Shown here in pieces: positions 45,670 to 50,089 of a stretch of DNA of 50,089 nucleotides. Numbering within the stretch: position 1 is the stretch's first letter; the number at the start of each line of letters is the position of its first letter. Under the pieces are notes generated by a model that was not told the origin of the DNA, did not search any database, and saw only the letters and a list, made by a program, of their open reading frames with translations. Source of the stretch: Trueperaceae bacterium (GTDB taxonomy: Bacteria; Deinococcota; Deinococci; Deinococcales; Trueperaceae); contig JACCWH010000145.1 in NCBI GenBank assembly GCA_013697735.1, forward strand, positions 1 to 50,089. Direction: 5' to 3'. The translations under genes were made by a program, and so were the position numbers.

Positions 45670-48600
45670 GGTCGGCAGGGTCGTGCTCGGTTCGGTCGTG
45701 CTCGGCTCCCTGCGACGCGGCGTCGGGGATGGGCCTCGATTGGAGCAGTCCCTGTGCGACGACGTCGAGCCGCATAGTGCGCCCCCGCTCGAGCGCCGCG
45801 GCCACATCATCGTCGGGCAGGCGCGAACCCGCATCGCCGATCAACGCCAGCATCTGATCCTGGTGGATACGCTCCGTCGCCGCGTGGTGACGCACCATCG
45901 ACGCGAGCTCGAGCGCAACGCGCTCGTTCCCCTGCCGCGCCCTGAGCTCGGCGAGCCCCGCGACCGCGGAGAGCTGATGTGCCCACCAGCGATGGCGCAC
46001 GGAGCGTGCGATGCTCTCGGCAAAGCGCGCCTCCGCCGCCTCCTCGTTGCCCAGGTCGGTTTCGATCCGCCCGAGGTCGGCGAGGTACATCGGCGTGGTG
46101 AAACTCTCCTCGAGACTCCCCGTGGTGACGGCGAGCGCCTCGAGGTGGAGCTCGCGCGCGAGGTGGAGGTCGCCCCGAGCGTGGGCGAGAAGCCCGCGGT
46201 GCGCCGTGATCAAGGAGACCTGGAGGGTGTCGTCACGTCGGCGAGCCCGTTGCAGGGCGAGCGCCATCACGCCGTCGGCCTCGTCGACGTGGCCGCTCCG
46301 CAGCGTGGAGAGGCCGAGCCAGATGAGCGCCCAGACCTCGCCGAATTCGTCCGGGAGGGTTCTCCAGACGTCGAGCGCCTCGTTCGCGAAGCGGATCGCC
46401 TCTTCGTAGTCGCCACCGTCTTGCATGAGCCGCGCGAGGTTCGTGAGACAGTCGCCGCGCGCCCGTTCGTCCCCTTCCTCGCTGGCGAGGAGGAGGGTCT
46501 GCTGGTAGTACTCGCGCGCTTCGTCGCGCCCCCCCGTCCAGGCGGCCGAGAGCCCCAGCACGTAGAGCCCCCACATGATGCCCGTCCCCTCCTGGACCGG
46601 CCGTAGGAGTGCCAGGCCCGACTGCAGTACCTGCATTCGCTGCGGGTCGCGCCGGTGGAGGAAGAAGCCGTGGCTCACGAGCGCATACCCGAGCGCTGCG
46701 CGGTGATGTGGGTCGGTCTCGCTGAGCGCGGCGACCATCTGTCCAAATACCTCGGCTCCCTCGCGCCCGCGGTCCTGCAGCGCGAAGAATTGCTGCAGCG
46801 GCGCCGTCGCCTGTTGCAGCTCGCGCACGCGAACCGTGGTGATCGCCCACCGCCACGCGGTGAGGACGTTCTCGAGGTCCTCGCCGATCACGGCCATCGC
46901 CCGTTCGTGGAACGCTCCCTGGAGCTTCGCGCCCCACTCGATGAGCAGTCGGAAGTAGTACTCGGCGTGGCGCTCCTCGAGGCGCGCCTCCTGGTCGGGG
47001 CGCTCGGCGAGCTTCTCCCGGGAGTAGCCATAGAGGAGCGGATGCCGATCGTAGCGACCGCCGGGAGCGACCCGCAGCATCGACTTGTCGACGAGCGCCG
47101 CCAACACCGGAATCGGCACGCCCGCCACCACCGCCGCTCCCTCGCGCGTGACTCCGCCGCGGAACACGGACAGCTTCCGCAGGCCATCTTGCTCGACCTC
47201 GCCGAGGAGCCGCCACGAGTGCTCGAAGGTGGCGCGGATGCTGGCGTGCCGCTCGGTGGCGTTGCGCGCCGAGGCGGCCAGGAAGTCGATGTTCGCCGCG
47301 AGCTCCCGCGCGATCTCGGCGCACGGCATCAACCGTACCCAGACCGCCGCAAGCTCGAGCGCGAGCGGGTTCCCCTCGAGGAGGCGGCAGATGCGCAGCA
47401 CGTGCTGCGCCTCGTCGTCGCGCAGGGTCCAGTACGGAGCATGCTGCTGCGATCGCTGTACGAAGAGCTCGACGGCGTCGAACGCCATCGCCGTCTCGGC
47501 CGTCGCCGACTCACTCGGGAATGGCAGCCCTTCGATCGGCAACAGCCACTCTTCGGCGAGGTTGAGTCGCTCACGGGAGGTAACGAGGAGATCGACGTTC
47601 GGGCACCGGTTCAGGAGCACGCTCGCGATGGCTGCGCCGGCCACGAGGTGCTCGAAGTTGTCGAGCACCAGCAGGAGGCTCGAATCGGCGACGTGGCCGA
47701 CGACCTGCTCGAGCGGATCCTCGCCTGCAGGCTCGAGCTCGAGCGCCTCCGCGATCCTCGCCGGGATCGCCTCCGGGAGCGCGAGCGACTCGAGGGTCAC
47801 GAAGCAACACCCGGCGTCGTAGCGTCCGTCGAGGTCGTGCGTCACATGCCGAGCGAGGCGAGTCTTGCCGATGCCGCCGGGGCCGACGAGCGTGAGCAGG
47901 CGCCGCTCGGGAGACGCGAGCAGGCGCGCGATCTCGGCACGCTCCGGCAGTCGCCCCACGAACGACGACGGGACCGCATGCAGGCTCACGGTTGCAGCCG
48001 GGGCCGACCCATCGGGCTGGGCGACCGCGACGCCGATCGCAGCGAGCGCGGGGTTCGCGGAGTGCTCGTTCTCGATCTGGCGCGCGAGGTGCTGGGTGCC
48101 CTCTGCGGGCTGGAGTCCGAGCTCACGCTGCAGATGCTTGGCGAACTCCGAATAGACCCGCAGCGCTCGCTCACGTCTCCCCCCTCGCGTGGCGACACCG
48201 AGGTAGAGCCGCACCACCTCCTCGTCGAGGCCGTCGCGCGCGAGCACGACCTCGAGGAGACCGAGCGCGCCGTCGGGATCGGCGCGATCGGTACTGAACT
48301 CGACCTGTCGGAGCATGCCCTCGCGCCAGCGGCCGTAGAGGTGCTCGCGCTCGAGGTCGAGCCAGTTCCCGAACTCGCTGCCGTCGTAGCTCTCGAGCCC
48401 CGTGAGCAGCGGCCCCGCGAAGAGCGTCACGATGACCTGCGGGTCGCCTTCCGGGACGCGCTCGAGGGCGGCCTGGAGCGCGGCGACGTCGGTGGTGACG
48501 TTCCAGCGGAGGCGATTGCGCTCGATCTCGAGCGCGGTCAGCCAGGTGACGCCTCTGACACGCTCGAGGAGGCTGCGCAGATTGCCGCGGGCGGTCTGAC

Positions 48601-48769
48601 TCACGGCGCGCGGCCAGAAGAGATAGGCGATCTGGTCGCGGCTCACCCAGTCCCCCGCGTACGCGAGGTAGGCGAGGAGCTGGTAGCGCCGCTCCGGCAC
48701 GAATTCGTGCCAGGTGCCACCCGCCTCGACACCCGAGCGCCCCAGCAGTTGGACGTGCGGCCTCGCCAC
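45662..48769 (-). CDS. AfsR/SARP-type regulator: winged helix, BTAD, NB-ARC ATPase, TPR
   Basis: A 1035-residue regulator. Winged-helix DNA-binding region about 1-95 (FVPERRYQLLAYLAYAGDWVSRDQIAYLFW), BTAD about 95-235, NB-ARC/STAND ATPase from about 270 with Walker A GPGGIGKT (296-303) and Walker B LLLVLDN (365-371), and a long helical TPR region from about 650 to 1000 (repeats such as EYYQQTLLLASEEGDERARGDC). Such proteins switch between ADP- and ATP-bound states on sensing an unknown signal and control target promoters. The GTG start lacks a strong ribosome site. It is followed directly by a shortened paralogue. Confidence 0.88.
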   Translation of the reverse strand: MARPHVQLLGRSGVEAGGTWHEFVPERRYQLLAYLAYAGDWVSRDQIAYLFWPRAVSQTARGNLRSLLERVRGVTWLTALEIERNRLRWNVTTDVAALQAALERVPEGDPQVIVTLFAGPLLTGLESYDGSEFGNWLDLEREHLYGRWREGMLRQVEFSTDRADPDGALGLLEVVLARDGLDEEVVRLYLGVATRGGRRERALRVYSEFAKHLQRELGLQPAEGTQHLARQIENEHSANPALAAIGVAVAQPDGSAPAATVSLHAVPSSFVGRLPERAEIARLLASPERRLLTLVGPGGIGKTRLARHVTHDLDGRYDAGCCFVTLESLALPEAIPARIAEALELEPAGEDPLEQVVGHVADSSLLLVLDNFEHLVAGAAIASVLLNRCPNVDLLVTSRERLNLAEEWLLPIEGLPFPSESATAETAMAFDAVELFVQRSQQHAPYWTLRDDEAQHVLRICRLLEGNPLALELAAVWVRLMPCAEIARELAANIDFLAASARNATERHASIRATFEHSWRLLGEVEQDGLRKLSVFRGGVTREGAAVVAGVPIPVLAALVDKSMLRVAPGGRYDRHPLLYGYSREKLAERPDQEARLEERHAEYYFRLLIEWGAKLQGAFHERAMAVIGEDLENVLTAWRWAITTVRVRELQQATAPLQQFFALQDRGREGAEVFGQMVAALSETDPHHRAALGYALVSHGFFLHRRDPQRMQVLQSGLALLRPVQEGTGIMWGLYVLGLSAAWTGGRDEAREYYQQTLLLASEEGDERARGDCLTNLARLMQDGGDYEEAIRFANEALDVWRTLPDEFGEVWALIWLGLSTLRSGHVDEADGVMALALQRARRRDDTLQVSLITAHRGLLAHARGDLHLARELHLEALAVTTGSLEESFTTPMYLADLGRIETDLGNEEAAEARFAESIARSVRHRWWAHQLSAVAGLAELRARQGNERVALELASMVRHHAATERIHQDQMLALIGDAGSRLPDDDVAAALERGRTMRLDVVAQGLLQSRPIPDAASQGAEHDRTEHDPADHG

Positions 48770-48920
48770 GGTGCGCCTGCTCTCTGCGCCCCGGTTCCGG
48801 GGACGGTGCGAACCGAGTTGGCGTCAGTATGGACCCTCGGTACGTTCGTGTGGCGAGGTTTCTCGGAATGGCCGACACGAACGCCCCTACACCGCCAGGG
48901 CGTGGTTGCGGATTCGGCGC

Positions 48921-49883
48921 TCACGACGACCTCTGGCGCAGGTCGAGTACGTGACAACCGTTACGCACCATCTCGGGCGTGGCGAACTGCCAGAGCTCGA
49001 TGTCGGTGCCGTTCTCCTCACAGGTCGTGTCGCGCAGCCATCCCGCACCGCGGCCCGCATACTCGATCGCCCCTTCGAAATTCCCCCGCAGGACGTTCCC
49101 CACGAGGACGGGTCTGGCGTCGCCGCGCACTTCGAAGCCATTGTTCCCGTTGCCGACGACGGCGTTCGCCCACGCGACCCCACCGCTCGATTCGATGTAC
49201 ACGACGCCGCTTCGCCGGTTGGCTCGCACCGTGTTCGCTTCGAGACGTGGTGTCGCCGACCCACTCACCAGGATTCCGAAGCCGTTCTCGACGATGTCGT
49301 TGGCGAGCGCGAGGCCCCGCGAGGTATCCGCGAAGTGGAGCGCGACGCCCGGCAGGCCGGTGAAGACGTTGCCTTCGATCGAAACGCGACTCGCGGACGC
49401 CACCACGACACCGTCGAACGTGCCGGTGATGTGATTGTCGCGGATCGTGCCCGAGGCGACGTCGACGATGCGGAGCGCCTCGCCACGCGTCTGGCGCCCC
49501 GACGGTGCCTCGAAGCGAGACGCCAGCACGATCAGCTCTCGCGTCCCTTCTACCACCACGGTGGCAGCGTCGTGCCCCGAACCTTCGAAGGTGATGCCTT
49601 CGAGCACCACGCGCTCGCCGCGGAAGACGAGGGGACGATCCGCGACGACGCGCGTCACCTCGGATCCGGCGCCACGGAGGTGGACGCTGGCGCCGACGAC
49701 GAGGCCCCCCACCAGACGGTGCTCACCAGGTGCGAGCGTCACGACGCCACCGGCGGGTGCTGCCGAGATGAGGAGCGCGAGCTCGGACCGCTCGACCTCG
49801 CCTGGTCGCGCCACCGGCGCGCACGAAACGAGCAGGAGGGCCGCGAGGGCGGCGGCGACGGTGGGCGCGCGAGTGCAGTCCAT
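48921..49883 (-). CDS. Right-handed beta-helix repeat lipoprotein
   Basis: A 320-residue exported lipoprotein. The signal ends LLLVSC (C21). The mature part is a series of about 20-25-residue beta-helix turns with recurrent G.I..N.I or G.VFTG patterns (GTIRDNHITG, SIEGNVFTG, LANDIVENGFGI, EANTVRANRRSG, WANAVVGNGNNGF, VGNVLRGNFEGA), as in NosD/polysaccharide-binding beta-helices. No catalytic residues of a pectate lyase are evident, so it is more probably a binding or structural surface protein. The ATG has GGGAG upstream. It lies upstream, in transcription order, of the BTAD regulator genes, 151 bases away. Confidence 0.85.
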   Translation of the reverse strand: MDCTRAPTVAAALAALLLVSCAPVARPGEVERSELALLISAAPAGGVVTLAPGEHRLVGGLVVGASVHLRGAGSEVTRVVADRPLVFRGERVVLEGITFEGSGHDAATVVVEGTRELIVLASRFEAPSGRQTRGEALRIVDVASGTIRDNHITGTFDGVVVASASRVSIEGNVFTGLPGVALHFADTSRGLALANDIVENGFGILVSGSATPRLEANTVRANRRSGVVYIESSGGVAWANAVVGNGNNGFEVRGDARPVLVGNVLRGNFEGAIEYAGRGAGWLRDTTCEENGTDIELWQFATPEMVRNGCHVLDLRQRSS

Positions 49884-50089
49884 GTGGACTCCCTTCGTTC
49901 GGCCCGGATCGGGCGTTCTCGAAGGCTAGTGCCGAGGCCGTCGCGCGAGCGTGGCATGCGTGAGAACATTCACGAGCGGTGCTCCGAGGATCCATTCGCT
50001 CGTCTGGCCGCACTTCCGTGGCCCGACCCGTTGCGCTGTCGCTCGTGAACTTCGGCACGAGTGCCACGGCGATACGACGCCGGCTCGCC
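49884..50089. other. Window-end region without a supported gene
   Basis: About 206 bases. It contains the GGGAG ribosome site and a TAGCCT box for the beta-helix gene on the minus strand. Reading frames here lack coding character or a ribosome site, and any gene would run past the window. Confidence 0.4.

Noticed and set aside
48881-48903. ACGCCC/GGGCGT stem before the beta-helix gene end
   Set aside because: Six base pairs with an 11-base loop and no U tract; too weak to call a terminator.
46655-49363. Plus-strand frame of 902 codons opposite the AfsR-like and beta-helix genes
   Set aside because: Antisense shadow of strongly recognised proteins; arginine/leucine-rich with no motif.
49723-50067. 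Minus-strand frame of 114 codons near the right edge
   Set aside because: It runs into the signal-peptide part of the beta-helix gene in another frame and lacks a ribosome site.

Overview
The window is about 50 kb of very GC-rich, densely coded bacterial chromosome. No rRNA, tRNA, CRISPR array, insertion sequence or prophage gene was seen. Gene content (RIO kinase, cupin-type phosphoglucose isomerase, CHRD lipoprotein, monomeric isocitrate dehydrogenase, TRAP and PhnCDE transporters, RbsABC-type sugar importer) together with many TANNNT -10 boxes only 5-7 nt before start codons (leaderless promoters, well known in Deinococcus) suggests a member of Deinococcota, perhaps close to Trueperaceae. 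That placement is an inference from gene style, not a computed phylogeny.

Left part (1-20 kb): a large GAF/PAS/GGDEF/EAL c-di-GMP protein (-) diverges from a RIO-type kinase. A DinB-like DUF1572 protein and a ribokinase are fired from a 38-bp divergent region. An MFS exporter sits behind its ArsR-like regulator. Then come alaS-ruvX-mltG, TRAP permeases dctQM (+) facing a Tat-exported dctP (-) across a strong hairpin terminator, the phosphonate/phosphite-type importer phnD / phnC-phnE-phnE, and dcd.

Central part (20.1-37.1 kb): a leftward run of 14 genes reads ABC ATPase, two permeases, sugar-binding protein, TIM-barrel isomerase, Gfo/Idh dehydrogenase, GntR regulator, zinc MDR dehydrogenase, FGGY kinase, D-2-hydroxyacid dehydrogenase, cupin phosphoglucose isomerase, phosphotriesterase-family lactonase-like protein, AroE-like dehydrogenase, and a D-tagatose-3-epimerase-like enzyme. 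Most junctions are 4-nt ATGA/GTGA overlaps. A second Gfo/Idh dehydrogenase and a D-lactate dehydrogenase-like gene are read divergently. The divergent promoter region carries two 27-bp copies (24/27 identical) of an operator-like sequence. The set looks like one import-plus-catabolism pathway for an unidentified sugar, polyol or cyclitol, and it is the best candidate in the window for undescribed biochemistry.

Right part (37.2-50 kb): a MmcQ/YjbR protein, a six-helix voltage-gated K+ channel with a C-terminal zinc ribbon, monomeric NADP-isocitrate dehydrogenase, a triple-CHRD lipoprotein ended by twin hairpins, an MFS transporter, a GNAT acetyltransferase, a 29-residue lipoprotein micro-gene, two overlapping tandem BTAD/SARP-type regulators (one full AfsR-like, one reduced to the DNA-binding/BTAD part), and a beta-helix lipoprotein. 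The last ~200 bases hold no gene that can be supported.
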